64,000 nt of DNA, taken from Dehalococcoidia bacterium. GTDB taxonomy: Bacteria > Chloroflexota > Dehalococcoidia > SpSt-223. A program made the position numbers and the translations under genes. This document shows positions 35,060 to 43,778 of this stretch, piece after piece. Positions within the stretch are counted from its first letter, which is position 1. Every line of letters begins with the position of its first letter. The stretch is taken from positions 124,001-188,000 of the forward strand of contig BPIC01000001.1 of assembly GCA_026003895.1 (NCBI GenBank), given 5' to 3'. The notes beneath the pieces were generated by a model. That model did not search any database and was not told the DNA's origin. It was given only the letters and a program-made list of their open reading frames with translations.

Positions 35060-36292
35060 TCAGCCGCCACGTGCGCCGGCGGCCGCCGCCTCGATGCGTG
35101 GCGTCCGGTGCAGCGCCCGCCCTAAGGCGAGGCCGGCAACCGACGCCGTTGCGAAGAGCAGCGCAGCGAACGGAAAGAGCAGCCGGAGGTCGTAGGTCGC
35201 GACGGCGGCAGCGAGCACCGGGCCGAGGAACATCCCGGTGTTGCGCGGGAAGGGGGCGAGGCTGATCAGCGCAGCGCGATTGTCGGCGGGCGCATGGATG
35301 GCGAGCGTCGCGTTGAGCGGGCTCATCGTGCTCGAAGCCGGGACGTTCCGAATCAGCAAGAGCGTAATGAGCGCCAGCGGACCGCTGAAGAGAAAGAGCA
35401 AGAGGTGGATGACCATCATCGCGCCCAGCCCGAGCAGTGCAAAGCGATCGTGACCGTGGCGATCGCCGAGAAAGCCGACGAGCGGCGTGACAATCACCGT
35501 CGTGATCCCCGCCGACCCGAGGACAAGGCCGATCATCCGCGCCAGCGTGTCGCCTTCGTAGTATTGGCCGAGGAAGATCGGAATGTAGGGCTGCACCGCC
35601 GACATCCCGATCAGCATGAGAAACATGGTCAAGAAGGTCCAACGCATTGCCGGCAGTCGGACCGCCTGCCGGAAGGTCAGCCGGAGATGGGCAGCCAAGC
35701 TCTCCTCGCGCTTGACCCGCGCCGGGTCACGCAGCCCGACGATCAGCACCGCCGCCGAGATGGTCACCAACACCGCATCGAGCGTGAAAAGCCCGCGCAA
35801 ACCGATGACCGGAATCAGGAAGGAGCCAAAGAGCGGCCCGAGGCTTTGGCCGAGTGGCACTGCTGCTTGGATGATGCTGATCGCGAATCCAACCCGGTGG
35901 CTCGGTGTTACCTGGGCGAGTACCGCCATCAGCACCGCGATATTGCCGTAGGTGAGCCCGAGGAGGAGCGCGGCGACGACGAATTGTGGCAGGGTGGTGG
36001 CGACGACCATGCCGAGGTAGACGATCAGTTCAAAGACCTGCGCACGGACGATGATCACCTTTGGACTGTAGCGCTCGGCCCAGACGCCCCAGAACGGGGC
36101 GAGACAGAGAGCAATCGCCAGCGGCATCCCGGCCACCAGCCCAGTCCAGAGCTTGACCTCCGCCGGAGTCAGTTGAAGCTCCGTCTCGAGATAGAGGGGA
36201 ACGAACGCGCCGACGTGGCTGAAGGTGACCACCTCAAGCAGCAGCGCGACCGTCAGAACGACGAGGACCCGACGCCAATCCTGGGAGGGCAT
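35060..36292 (-). CDS. Major facilitator superfamily transporter
   Basis: Twelve-span MFS protein of 410 aa. The first cytoplasmic loop between spans two and three has AERYSPKVIIVRAQV in place of the usual G-x3-DRxGRR, and the equivalent loop in the second half is GFLGDRHGHDRFALLG. SLGPLFGSFLI is the drug:H+ antiporter-like motif C region. Likely an efflux pump or sugar/drug exporter; substrate unknown. The ATG at 36292 has no Shine-Dalgarno and lies seven bases below an extended -10, so a leaderless mRNA is likely. It faces lpdA convergently across 224 gene-free bases. Confidence 0.85.
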   Translation of the reverse strand: MPSQDWRRVLVVLTVALLLEVVTFSHVGAFVPLYLETELQLTPAEVKLWTGLVAGMPLAIALCLAPFWGVWAERYSPKVIIVRAQVFELIVYLGMVVATTLPQFVVAALLLGLTYGNIAVLMAVLAQVTPSHRVGFAISIIQAAVPLGQSLGPLFGSFLIPVIGLRGLFTLDAVLVTISAAVLIVGLRDPARVKREESLAAHLRLTFRQAVRLPAMRWTFLTMFLMLIGMSAVQPYIPIFLGQYYEGDTLARMIGLVLGSAGITTVIVTPLVGFLGDRHGHDRFALLGLGAMMVIHLLLFLFSGPLALITLLLIRNVPASSTMSPLNATLAIHAPADNRAALISLAPFPRNTGMFLGPVLAAAVATYDLRLLFPFAALLFATASVAGLALGRALHRTPRIEAAAAGARGG

Positions 36293-36792
36293 ACCGGCGA
36301 TTAAACCACGTGGCGCTGCCCGCCGCCGCGACGGTCACGCCCGGTTCTCATGGGAGAGGATCGGCGGGCTGTGCTGTCAATCAGAGCATCACCGGCGTTC
36401 TCCTTGGGCGGTCAGCGCGAGAGCAGGGTCAGGAGTGCGTGCCACTGTGCCGGAAGGTGACGACGAGCAGTCGACGGCTGCACGTCCATCGGCCCAGCGA
36501 TGGTTGCCAACTCGACATGCCGCTTCCTAAACGCTCAGCAAACCAGAAGGGAGAGAAGCGGCGTATTGGCCAGACCGATCTTCTTCGGTCCCGATCAGAC
36601 CGGCGAAGGGAACCGCCGTGCTCGCTTCCGGCAACACGACACGTTTCGAACACGTTTTCCATAGCGTTTATCGAGGACAGCACCGAGCGCCTGCTCGCTG
36701 AACGATCGGTCGTTGGCGGGCATTCCTTGGCGAACGCCCCTCACCAGTTGGTCAAGCGCGCCAACCATGACTCGTTCACCGGCACCATCGGT
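36293..36792. other. Gene-free stretch between rsmE and the MFS gene
   Basis: About 500 bases with no supported gene or RNA. The left edge holds the MFS promoter. The rest shows only short reading frames without ribosome sites. Confidence 0.5.
36300..36308 (-). promoter_or_regulatory. Extended -10 of the MFS gene
   Basis: The minus strand reads TGG TTTAAT, followed by seven bases and the ATG at 36292. No -35 is visible. Confidence 0.5.
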
Positions 36793-37476
36793 TCAGCCGC
36801 CGAGGTCGCCGAGTTCGTAGAGGATGGCGCTCGCTGCCACTACCCCTGCCGTTTCGGCGCGAAGGATGCGGGGGCCAAGCGAGACCGGGATCGCGCCGTG
36901 TTCGATCGCGAGGGCAACTTCGTCTTCGCGGAAGCCGCCCTCGGGGCCGATGAACAGATTGACGGCGAAGACCTTCCGGCCAGCGAGCACCGAGCGGAGG
37001 CCACGGCTCTCCTCGCCCTCCCACGGGAGAAGCGTCAACCCGGCCGCTTGTTTGAGCGCCGTCTTGAAGTCGACGACAGGATGCAGGCGGGGCAGCCGGC
37101 CACGCCGTGCCTGCTCGGCCGCTTCTTGAATGATTCGCGCCCAGCGATCATGGCGATCGGCGACGCTTTCGCCCGGAACGATCGCGCGTGCCGTCACGAC
37201 TGGGACGAAGGCGACTACGCCGACCTCGGTGCACTTTTGGAGGACGTACTCGAACTTGCTCCCCTTCAGCAGCCCCTGAAAGACAACGATCTTGGTGCGC
37301 GGCTCGCCCCCCGCCAGCTTCTTGCTCAGCACCGTGCCGGTGGCGCTGTAGCGGTCGATTCGGTCGAGTTGAACGTGGTACTCCCAGCCCGAATCGTCGA
37401 GGACGATGACGTGATCGCCAGGGCCGAGCCGGAGGACGTCGCGCATTTGGCGCGTTGTGGGGACGTCGAACGTCAC
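36793..37476 (-). CDS. rsmE: 16S rRNA m3U1498 methyltransferase RsmE (start uncertain)
   Basis: SPOUT methyltransferase that methylates U1498 of 16S rRNA. From the GTG at 37476 it has 227 aa. Family motifs are VVFQGLLKGSKFEYVLQKCTEVG, RWARIIQEAAEQARRGRLP, FIGPEGGFREDE and the knot region SLGPRILRAETAGVVA. The typical RsmE N-terminus (IAVHRFFLPASAFG) is encoded just upstream in frame, 37527-37477, but no ATG, GTG or TTG precedes it before an in-frame stop. An ATC at 37527-37525, preceded by TAGGCG, is the best extended start. It is the last gene of the dnaJ-prmA-kinase-like-rsmE operon. Confidence 0.9.
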   Translation of the reverse strand: MTFDVPTTRQMRDVLRLGPGDHVIVLDDSGWEYHVQLDRIDRYSATGTVLSKKLAGGEPRTKIVVFQGLLKGSKFEYVLQKCTEVGVVAFVPVVTARAIVPGESVADRHDRWARIIQEAAEQARRGRLPRLHPVVDFKTALKQAAGLTLLPWEGEESRGLRSVLAGRKVFAVNLFIGPEGGFREDEVALAIEHGAIPVSLGPRILRAETAGVVAASAILYELGDLGG

Positions 37477-37534
37477 TGTTCCAGCCCCAAAGGCGCTCGC
37501 CGGCAGAAAGAAGCGGTGAACGGCGATGGTGCGC

Positions 37535-38176
37535 CTACCGGCAGAGCTGGTCGATCGCCTGCGCTCCGCGGACGATCATGTCGACGGCCGCATCCTGACC
37601 GACCCGGCCGAGATTCAAGATGAGGTCGTAGTGCCGCGTGTCGACCCAGTCGATGCCATATTGCGTCTGGAAGAAGACTCGCCAATCGCGGTCGTGCTGG
37701 AGGACGACTTTTTCCGCCGCCTTGCGATCGAGCCCTTCCTCGAGCATCACCCGTTGGATCCGGTAGGAAAGGGGCGCCACCAAGAAGACGCGGAAGACCC
37801 GCGGATGGTCCTTCAGCACGACCTGTGCGCCATGGCCGAGGATGACGCAGTCGCCGCGTGCCGCCACCTCGCGGATGAATTCGTCGATCAGCTTGCGGTA
37901 CTGTTCGTGCGTTGGGGGCGGAGCGGGAGGCATTCCGGCCATCGACCAAGAGAGCAGGTCGTCCATCGGATAGCGCGCCAACAACTCGGCCATTCGGGTG
38001 AGCAGACTGGGGGTCTTGGTTGCCTCGCGCAGCGTCTCCTCTGAGACGCCGGCTCGCACGGCGACGGTGTTGGTGATCTCGCGATCAAGTAACGGCAGGT
38101 TGAGGCGTTCGGCGACCAGCCGCGCCACTTCGTCGCCGCCGCTGCCATAGCCCCGCTGGACGGTAATGACGGCCAT
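37535..38176 (-). CDS. Cytidylate kinase-like family protein
   Basis: P-loop kinase-like protein of 213 aa (Cytidylate_kin2-type). The N-terminal VITVQRGYGSGGDEVARLVAERLNLP resembles the nucleotide-binding start of cytidylate kinases, with GYGSGG in place of a classical GxxGxGKS loop. DREI follows on the next strand, and FRVFLVAPLSYRIQRVM is the adenine-proximal block. The true substrate is unproven. AGGAGG sits four bases before the ATG. It lies between prmA and rsmE and ends a few bases before the rsmE coding region, so all are translated together. Confidence 0.82.
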   Translation of the reverse strand: MAVITVQRGYGSGGDEVARLVAERLNLPLLDREITNTVAVRAGVSEETLREATKTPSLLTRMAELLARYPMDDLLSWSMAGMPPAPPPTHEQYRKLIDEFIREVAARGDCVILGHGAQVVLKDHPRVFRVFLVAPLSYRIQRVMLEEGLDRKAAEKVVLQHDRDWRVFFQTQYGIDWVDTRHYDLILNLGRVGQDAAVDMIVRGAQAIDQLCR

Positions 38177-38194
38177 ACGACCTCCTGCCCGCGA

Positions 38195-39136
38195 TCACCC
38201 GGTGGATCGCCCCCCCGCGCTTGCGTTGTGCGCGACAGTATCGCGCACGGCGTCAAGGAGCCTCCAGTCATTTTCGCCGCTGCTGCCGGCAAGATGAAAG
38301 CCCGCTGCCGCCAAAGCGAGCGCGACCTCGATCTCGCGATCGTCCAGCAGTCCGCTCGCCAGCAGCCGACCGCCCGGCCGAGTGACTCTCGCCAACTCGG
38401 GCGCGATCGCGATGAGCACCTTAGCACTGATGTTGGCCGCCACCACGTCGAACGCGGCTGGCGCGGCCGCTTCGACCGTCCCTTCGATCACCGTCACGCG
38501 GTCGGCTAGCCCGTTGGCGGCGACGTTGGAGGTCGCGGCATCGACGGCGACTGGGTCGGTGTCGATCGCCAGCACCCTTTCCGCGCCGAGTTTGGCCGCC
38601 GCGATGGCCAAAATGCCCGAACCGGTGCCAAGGTCGAGCACCTCGTCGCCGGGACGGACCACGCGCTCGAGCGCCGCAAGGCACAATCGCGTGGTGGGAT
38701 GCAGGCCAGTGCCGAATGCCATCCCAGGATCAAGATCGATAACGACGTCGTCGGGTGCCGGCGTGTACTCGCGCCACGACGGGCGAATGACAATCCGCTG
38801 GCCGACGCGATGGGCTACGAAGTGCTGTTTCCAGGCTTCCGCCCACTCGTGCTCGTCGACTTCGCGCACTTGGAGCGGTGGCATCGGCCGCAGTTGTGCC
38901 AGATGCCAGAGGGCGCGTTCGATACGCTTCCGCTTGGCGACCACCCCGCGGACGCAGGGGAGATAGGTACGCAGGCGCACCGGTCGGTTGGGGTCCGCCT
39001 CCCAGCCGCCCCAATCGCTGGTCGGGGTGATCGCTTCGTCGAGAATAACGGCGCCGCCGGCTGCGCTGAAGACGGTCGACACCGGCTCAACCGACTCGCG
39101 ATCGACCTCCGCCGTCAGCTCCAGCCAACGCACCAT
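38195..39136 (-). CDS. prmA: Ribosomal protein L11 methyltransferase
   Basis: SAM-dependent enzyme of 313 aa that methylates ribosomal protein L11. The linker-to-catalytic-domain signature DPGMAFGTGLHPTTRLCLAAL is complete. SAM motif I is VLDLGTGSGILAIAAAKLGA, and motif IV is FDVVAANISAKVLIAIAPEL. The N-terminal ferredoxin-like recognition domain (1-110) is present. AAGGGGG precedes the ATG. It is co-transcribed downstream of dnaJ. Confidence 0.95.
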   Translation of the reverse strand: MVRWLELTAEVDRESVEPVSTVFSAAGGAVILDEAITPTSDWGGWEADPNRPVRLRTYLPCVRGVVAKRKRIERALWHLAQLRPMPPLQVREVDEHEWAEAWKQHFVAHRVGQRIVIRPSWREYTPAPDDVVIDLDPGMAFGTGLHPTTRLCLAALERVVRPGDEVLDLGTGSGILAIAAAKLGAERVLAIDTDPVAVDAATSNVAANGLADRVTVIEGTVEAAAPAAFDVVAANISAKVLIAIAPELARVTRPGGRLLASGLLDDREIEVALALAAAGFHLAGSSGENDWRLLDAVRDTVAHNASAGGRSTG

Positions 39137-39201
39137 GGCCCCCTTCGTCCTGCTTCACACAGAACGGTAACGACCGGCGGGCTTCAAGGGCAAGCGACGA
39201 C

Positions 39202-40317
39202 CTAGCCGCCGCTGATGGCGTCCTTCAGCTTGCTGAAAAAGCCGCGCTCTTCTTGGTGATTGTTGCTGCCGTTGCCAAACGACTTGGCGAGCTCGCGAAA
39301 GAGCTCCTTTTGATAGTCGGACAGATTGGTCGGCGTGACGACGCGAATCTTGACGAGCTGATCGCCGCGGCCGCCGCCGCGCAAATAGGGCACGCCCTTC
39401 TCTTTGAGTGTGTAGATCCGGCCGGTCTGAGTGCCGGGGGCAATCTTCAGCTTATACGTCCCATCGACGGTTGGCACGTCGACCTCGTCGCCGAGCGCGG
39501 CTTGGGCGAAGTTGATCGGGAGTTCGAGCAGGATGTCATAGTCGCGCCGCTTGAAGACCTTGTGCTCGCGGACACTAATAACGATGTACAGGTCTCCGCT
39601 CGGGCCGCCGCGCTGGCCTGCTTCGCCCTTCCCCGGCAACCGCAATTCGCGGCCGTCGTCCACGCCCGCCGGAATGTCGACTTCGAGCTTCTCCGTCTTG
39701 CGCTCGCGGCCCGTTCCGCGGCAGACCCGGCACGGCTTGACGATCACCCGCCCTTCGCCATCACAGCGCTGACAGGGCGCGACGTTGACGAAATGGCCGA
39801 AGATGCTCTGCTGGACACGCCGCACCTGGCCGGTGCCGTTGCAGTTCGCGCAACGCTCCGGCGGCGTCTCGGGGTCGGAGCCAGTGCCAGCGCAGCCTTC
39901 GCACGTCTCGGTGCGGACAATCTCGATCACCTTGCGTGCCCCGAAGACCGCTTCTTCGAAGTCGATCGTCAGGTCGTAGCGCAGGTTGGCGCCGCGCCGC
40001 GGCCCGCGCCGTGCCGACTGCTGGGCCCCGCCGAAAAAGGTCTCGAAGATGTCGCCGAAGCCGCCGAACCCGGTGAAGGCATCGAAGCCGTTTGCGCCGT
40101 CGGCAACGCCATACCGGTCGTAGGCGGCGCGCTTCTGACTGTTGCTCAGCACCTCGTAGGCCTCGTTCACTTCTTTGAACTTGGCCTCAGCATCCGGCGC
40201 GCGATTCCGGTCCGGGTGATACTGAAACGCCAGCCGGCGAAACGCCTTTTTGATCTCTTCCTCGGTCGCCTCGCGGCTTACCCCGAGCACTTCGTAATAG
40301 TCGCGCTTGGCGGGCAT
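39202..40317 (-). CDS. dnaJ: Chaperone protein DnaJ
   Basis: Hsp40 co-chaperone of 371 aa. The J domain (1-70) has the HPD tripeptide in [16 protein letters not shown] short G/F region (about 75-115) follows. The zinc domain has four CxxCxGxG-type repeats ([32 protein letters not shown]). The substrate-binding C-terminal domains complete a type I DnaJ. The ATG at 40317 starts the conserved [10 protein letters not shown]; an in-frame start 25 codons earlier only adds unlike sequence. grpE and dnaK are not adjacent. No CIRCE element is seen upstream. Confidence 0.97.
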   Translation of the reverse strand: MPAKRDYYEVLGVSREATEEEIKKAFRRLAFQYHPDRNRAPDAEAKFKEVNEAYEVLSNSQKRAAYDRYGVADGANGFDAFTGFGGFGDIFETFFGGAQQSARRGPRRGANLRYDLTIDFEEAVFGARKVIEIVRTETCEGCAGTGSDPETPPERCANCNGTGQVRRVQQSIFGHFVNVAPCQRCDGEGRVIVKPCRVCRGTGRERKTEKLEVDIPAGVDDGRELRLPGKGEAGQRGGPSGDLYIVISVREHKVFKRRDYDILLELPINFAQAALGDEVDVPTVDGTYKLKIAPGTQTGRIYTLKEKGVPYLRGGGRGDQLVKIRVVTPTNLSDYQKELFRELAKSFGNGSNNHQEERGFFSKLKDAISGG

Positions 40318-40377
40318 CCGGTGTTCCTCGCCCAATTGGGGACAAAATCGACAAAGGGGACGAAGGCCCCGATTGTG

Positions 40378-40406
40378 AGTGTACGAGAGCACCTCGGCCC
40401 GGGCAA
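40378..40406 (-). promoter_or_regulatory. Promoter of the dnaJ operon
   Basis: TTGCCC (40406-40401), a 17-nt spacer and TACACT (40383-40378) on the minus strand. The predicted leader is about 54 bases. Confidence 0.55.
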
Positions 40407-40506
40407 GAAAGAGTTCTGTTAGAGTTGCATTGGTTCGTCGGTCGAACGGTGCCCGAGATCAGTTGGCGCACGACGCTCCGCGCGAAGGTCATCCGCCAGC
40501 AGGCGC

Positions 40507-40532
40507 TGCGCCGCCTCGCTGGAGGCGGCGCA
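40507..40532. other. Perfect 11-bp hairpin in non-coding DNA
   Basis: TGCGCCGCCTC and GAGGCGGCGCA flank a GCTG loop. There is no T run on either side, and it does not follow a gene end, so it is not an obvious terminator. Role unknown. Confidence 0.5.
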
Positions 40533-40958
40533 TTCGCATCGCACGACGTTGGGGTATTGCTGGCGGTGCCCACGACAGCGCCGTGCTGGCCACACCGACG
40601 CGGCCGTGCGGTGGTCGGAACTGGCTGCTGGCGACTCCGGCGGCACCGGGCACGGCACGCCGGCTCACCGGCTGGTCAACTCGGCTGCCACTCTCGGCGA
40701 TGCTCCACCGGGCAGGGCGGGCGCATCTCGTCGAAGCAGGGTCTCCCTCGCCTGAGTGATCGCCCTGCCCTTCCGCGAAACGGGCGTCGTCGCCGATCCC
40801 GAAGGCGCGAGCCGACTGGGACTGGACGATTCAACCAAGGTGAAGGGACACTTCTGTTGGCCAGCATCGGCGCGGCTGCCAACACTCAGGCGCTGGGCGG
40901 GCCGAACCGACCGGCTACCGCAGCCTCATTCCGATACCTCGCAACAAGGAGCGCCGCG

Positions 40959-41234
40959 ATGGACGTTCGTCACGAGCCCGACCGGAACCGGTTTGTTGTC
41001 CACCTTCCTAGCGGCGATGCGGAGCTGATCTACGCCGACCTCGGCAATGGCGTTCTCGAGTTCCTGACGACCTATACGCCGCCCGCTGAGCGCGGCAAGG
41101 GTGTGGCCGCCCACCTCGTCGCGACGGCGGTGCGGTATGCAAGGGAGCAGGGGCTGCGCATCGTCCCGAGCTGCTGGTACGTCCGCGACTGGTTGGCAGC
41201 GCACCCGGAAGAGCGCGACCTCGTGTCGGCCTAG
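40959..41234 (+). CDS. Small GNAT-like N-acetyltransferase (YjdJ-type)
   Basis: Single-domain protein of 91 aa of the Acetyltransf_CG group. VHLPSGDAELIYADLGNG at the start is followed by the acetyl-CoA signature PAERGKGVAAHLV and the ending CWYVRDWLAAHPE. It is shorter than classical GNATs, as usual for this group. AAGGAG lies a few bases before the ATG. Substrate unknown. Its stop overlaps the end of accD by four bases in convergent orientation. Confidence 0.85.
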   Translation: MDVRHEPDRNRFVVHLPSGDAELIYADLGNGVLEFLTTYTPPAERGKGVAAHLVATAVRYAREQGLRIVPSCWYVRDWLAAHPEERDLVSA

Positions 41235-42067
41235 CGCGCGAAGAGCCCAAGAATTTTGCCGAGCGTCTCCGGCAGGTCTTTCCGCGGCACGACGAGGTCG
41301 AGCATGCCGTGCTCCAAGAGAAATTCGGCGGTCTGAAAGCCCGGCGGCAGCCGCTGGCGCGTCACTTGCTCGATGACACGCGGCCCGGCGAAGCCGATCA
41401 GTGCGCCGGGCTCCGCGATGGTCACGTCGCCGAGGCTGGCGAAGCTCGCCGTCACCCCGCCCGTGGTCGGGTCGGTCAGAATGGCGATGTAGGGGACGCC
41501 CGCGGCACCAAGCCGGTTCAGACTGGCAGCGGTCTTCGCCATCTGCATAAGCGAAAGCGCGCCTTCGTACATCCGAGCGCCGCCGGAGGCGCTCACCACC
41601 ACCAACGGCCAGCGTCGGGCGAGCGCCTCTTCGACTGCCCGCGTCACCTTTTCGCCGACAACCGAGCCCATCGAGCCGCCGAGGAAGCCAAAATCGAGCA
41701 CCGCGAGGACAACCGGATAGCCACGGATCACCCCGCCGCCGGCGATCGCCGCTTCAGTAAGCCCCGTGGCGCGCTGCGTTTCGTCCAGCTTGGCGGGGTA
41801 GGACTGGCTTTCGGTCTTGAAGCCAAGGGGATCGCTCGGCGCGAGCGTGGTGAACCACTCCTCGAAGTGCGCATTGTCGACAAGCTGGGCGATACGCTCG
41901 CGGGCACTCAGCCGGAAGTGGTAGCCGCACTTGACACAGACTTTGAGATTGTCCTCGAGCTCGCGAACGTAGTTCAGCTCGCGGCAGCGCAGGCAGCGCA
42001 CCCAAAGGTTTTCGGACGGCCCGCTGGCGGCGCGGCCGCCGGCGAACGACTTGCGAAGACGGTCCAC
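41231..42067 (-). CDS. accD: Acetyl-CoA carboxylase carboxyltransferase beta subunit
   Basis: Carboxyltransferase subunit of acetyl-CoA carboxylase, 278 aa, first committed step of fatty-acid synthesis. The zinc ribbon is Cys25/Cys28 and Cys44/Cys47. The crotonase-like catalytic region has FGFLGGSMGSVVGEKV, SASGGARMYEGALSLMQMAK and TDPTTGGVTASFASLGD. GTG at 42067 directly follows the stop of the DUF2007 gene, so translation is coupled. accA is not adjacent and must lie elsewhere. Confidence 0.96.
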   Translation of the reverse strand: MDRLRKSFAGGRAASGPSENLWVRCLRCRELNYVRELEDNLKVCVKCGYHFRLSARERIAQLVDNAHFEEWFTTLAPSDPLGFKTESQSYPAKLDETQRATGLTEAAIAGGGVIRGYPVVLAVLDFGFLGGSMGSVVGEKVTRAVEEALARRWPLVVVSASGGARMYEGALSLMQMAKTAASLNRLGAAGVPYIAILTDPTTGGVTASFASLGDVTIAEPGALIGFAGPRVIEQVTRQRLPPGFQTAEFLLEHGMLDLVVPRKDLPETLGKILGLFAR

Positions 42068-42340
42068 CTAGTCCTGGTCACCCGGCTCGTCGCCGGCCGG
42101 CTCGTCGTCTTCTTGCTGCCAATCCGGCTCTGCCGACTCGAACTCGTCGAGAAGCTGCCGCGCCACCACCGCTTGCTCGATCGGCACCAACAACCGAACC
42201 GGGATGGCAGAAACGCCGAGGAAGGACACCGCGTCCTCTGGCTCGAGCATGGCGACAACGCCCTGCTCTTCAAGCATGGCTTTCAGCATTTCGCCGATCG
42301 TTTGGTCGGGGGCGGTTGTCAGGTGCTCCCAGCCTTGCAC
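42068..42340 (-). CDS. DUF2007-like small protein
   Basis: Protein of 90 aa starting with GTG at 42340 after GAGGAGC. The core (APDQTIGEMLKAMLEEQGVVAMLE, then VRLLVPIEQAVVARQLLDEF) resembles DUF2007, small ferredoxin-like proteins suggested to act in signalling. The C-terminal 20 residues are very acidic (DEPAGDEPGDQD). It directly abuts accD, so a link to lipid synthesis control is possible but unproven. Confidence 0.7.
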   Translation of the reverse strand: MQGWEHLTTAPDQTIGEMLKAMLEEQGVVAMLEPEDAVSFLGVSAIPVRLLVPIEQAVVARQLLDEFESAEPDWQQEDDEPAGDEPGDQD

Positions 42341-42369
42341 GGCAGCTCCTCGGCCTGATCGTCACGCCG

Positions 42370-42378
42370 ATTGTAGCA
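42370..42378 (-). promoter_or_regulatory. Extended -10 of the DUF2007-accD operon
   Basis: The minus strand reads TGC TACAAT, about 30 bases before the GTG start at 42340. No -35 match. Confidence 0.55.
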
Positions 42379-42577
42379 GAGGGGGCTTAATTCCCCTTGG
42401 CGATCCACAAGTCGGTGGACAAGAGCAGCAGGGCGCCGCGGAGATCGGATCGGCAGGGGACACGGCGGGTAGGGAGCAATCGAGGTAACTGTCCGGTGCC
42501 TCCTCGGGGATGAGCTGGGCGCACCGCACGCGACCTTGCTTCGGATTCGAGGAGGACGGAGCGCTCAGCAGGCTCGC

Positions 42578-42853
42578 TCAGCCGCCGAGCATCTTGCGAG
42601 CGATGTCCTCGGCCGGCGGATGATACTGCCCAGCCGCGATCTTCGCCTTCAGCTCGGCGACGAGCTCTTCGCGCACGTCCGGCGCGTCTTGCGCGGCTCG
42701 CTGATAGGCACGCAACTCTTGGGCTGCGCCCGAGAGCGCAACGCCATCGGCCGGGGCTGCCGCGGCCTTCATCGGACGAATGACGCTGCCGTCCGTGGCG
42801 TTGGTCACCGGCGAAACCGGCACTCGGTCCGCGCCGTTGAGCTCAATCCGCAT
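42578..42853 (-). CDS. flgM: FlgM-like anti-sigma-28 factor
   Basis: Protein of 91 aa. The C-terminal half has the FlgM signature: VREELVAELKAKIAAGQYHPPAEDIARKMLGG (split here only by me into one helix, a turn and the final helix). The N-terminal 35 residues are disordered-looking, as usual for FlgM, which is unfolded until it binds FliA. GGAGG lies six bases before the ATG at 42853. No other flagellar gene is in the window, so this is an orphan position. It suggests a motile organism, or a FlgM relative reused for another sigma factor. Confidence 0.78.
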   Translation of the reverse strand: MRIELNGADRVPVSPVTNATDGSVIRPMKAAAAPADGVALSGAAQELRAYQRAAQDAPDVREELVAELKAKIAAGQYHPPAEDIARKMLGG

Positions 42854-42908
42854 GATCCGCCTCCGTTTGGGGGAGCCCATTCGTGACCGAGAACCCCACC
42901 TACCTATC

Positions 42909-43778
42909 CTATCGGATCTGGCTAGGATTTTCCGTAGGGTCCGTGGCAATCTTTTTCTCCCTATCGCTCGTCCCGCCATCCCGGGCAAGCATGGCGCGAT
43001 AGACGTCCCGGCGGCGCGCGCCGCTGACGGAAGCGATTTCGGCCGCGAGCCGAGCCGGGGGCGTCCCGGCAGCAAGCCCTGCAGCGATCAACGCATCGAT
43101 CGGCGCCGCTTCCTGCGCTGTCGGCGCGCCGCCGAGCACGAGGACGAATTCCCCGCGTGGCGCGGTGAAATGCGCCAGCGCCCCGACGACGTCACCGCGG
43201 AACACTTCTTCGTGCAGCTTGGTCAGCTCGCGACAGACCGCGATGGCCCGGTTGCCGAGTTCGGCAAGCACGTCGGTTAGGCTCTCGCGCAGCCGATGCG
43301 GCGCTTCGAGCACGACGATCGTGCGCGGTTCGCTCGCCAGCGCCCGCAGTGCTCGCCGGCGCTCGCCCGACTTGCGCGGCAAGAAGCCTTCATAGACGAA
43401 TCTATCGGCGGGAAGTCCCGAGACCGTCAGGGCGGCGAGAGGAGCCGATGGTCCTGGGACCGGCACGACGGCGATACCTTCGGCCGCTGCCGCCACCACC
43501 AGTTCGTAGCCGGGATCGTTGATGCCGGGCGTCCCCGCCTCGCTGATCAGCGCGAGATCTCCCTCTCGCAGCTTGGCGAGCAATGCCGGCAGCTTGCTCC
43601 GCTTGTTGACATCGTGGTAGCTCGTAACGGGCGTGGTGATCCCGTAATGACGCAGCAGAACCCGGGCGCTGCGGGTATCCTCGGCAGCAATAAGCGGGAC
43701 CTCGCGCAACGTGCGCAGCGCCCGCAGCGTGATGTCCTCGAGATTGCCGATCGGCGTTGCGACGAGATAGAGCGCCAT
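42909..43778 (-). CDS. rsmI: 16S rRNA (cytidine1402-2'-O)-methyltransferase
   Basis: SAM-dependent tetrapyrrole-methylase-fold enzyme of 289 aa acting on C1402 of 16S rRNA. LYLVATPIGNLEDITLRAL begins the protein and sets the ATG at 43778. Further blocks are AEDTRSARVLLRHYGI, SYHDVNKRSK, SEAGTPGINDPGYELV, PGPSAPLAALTVSGLP and CRELTKLHEEVFRG. The C-terminal helical domain is present (ARRRDVYRAML). Further upstream in-frame codons are shadow sequence. Confidence 0.95.
   Translation of the reverse strand: MALYLVATPIGNLEDITLRALRTLREVPLIAAEDTRSARVLLRHYGITTPVTSYHDVNKRSKLPALLAKLREGDLALISEAGTPGINDPGYELVVAAAAEGIAVVPVPGPSAPLAALTVSGLPADRFVYEGFLPRKSGERRRALRALASEPRTIVVLEAPHRLRESLTDVLAELGNRAIAVCRELTKLHEEVFRGDVVGALAHFTAPRGEFVLVLGGAPTAQEAAPIDALIAAGLAAGTPPARLAAEIASVSGARRRDVYRAMLARDGGTSDREKKIATDPTENPSQIR

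Larger units (their letters stand above)
40318..40958. other. Gene-free stretch between dnaJ and the GNAT gene
   Basis: About 640 bases without a supported gene. It holds the dnaJ promoter (40378-40406) and a perfect 11-bp hairpin (40507-40532). The rest shows no repeat or RNA signature I can recognise. Confidence 0.5.

Noticed and set aside
40318..40460. CIRCE (HrcA) operator in front of dnaJ
   Set aside because: No TTAGCACTC-N9-GAGTGCTAA repeat is present, only a partial GAGTG...CAC resemblance.
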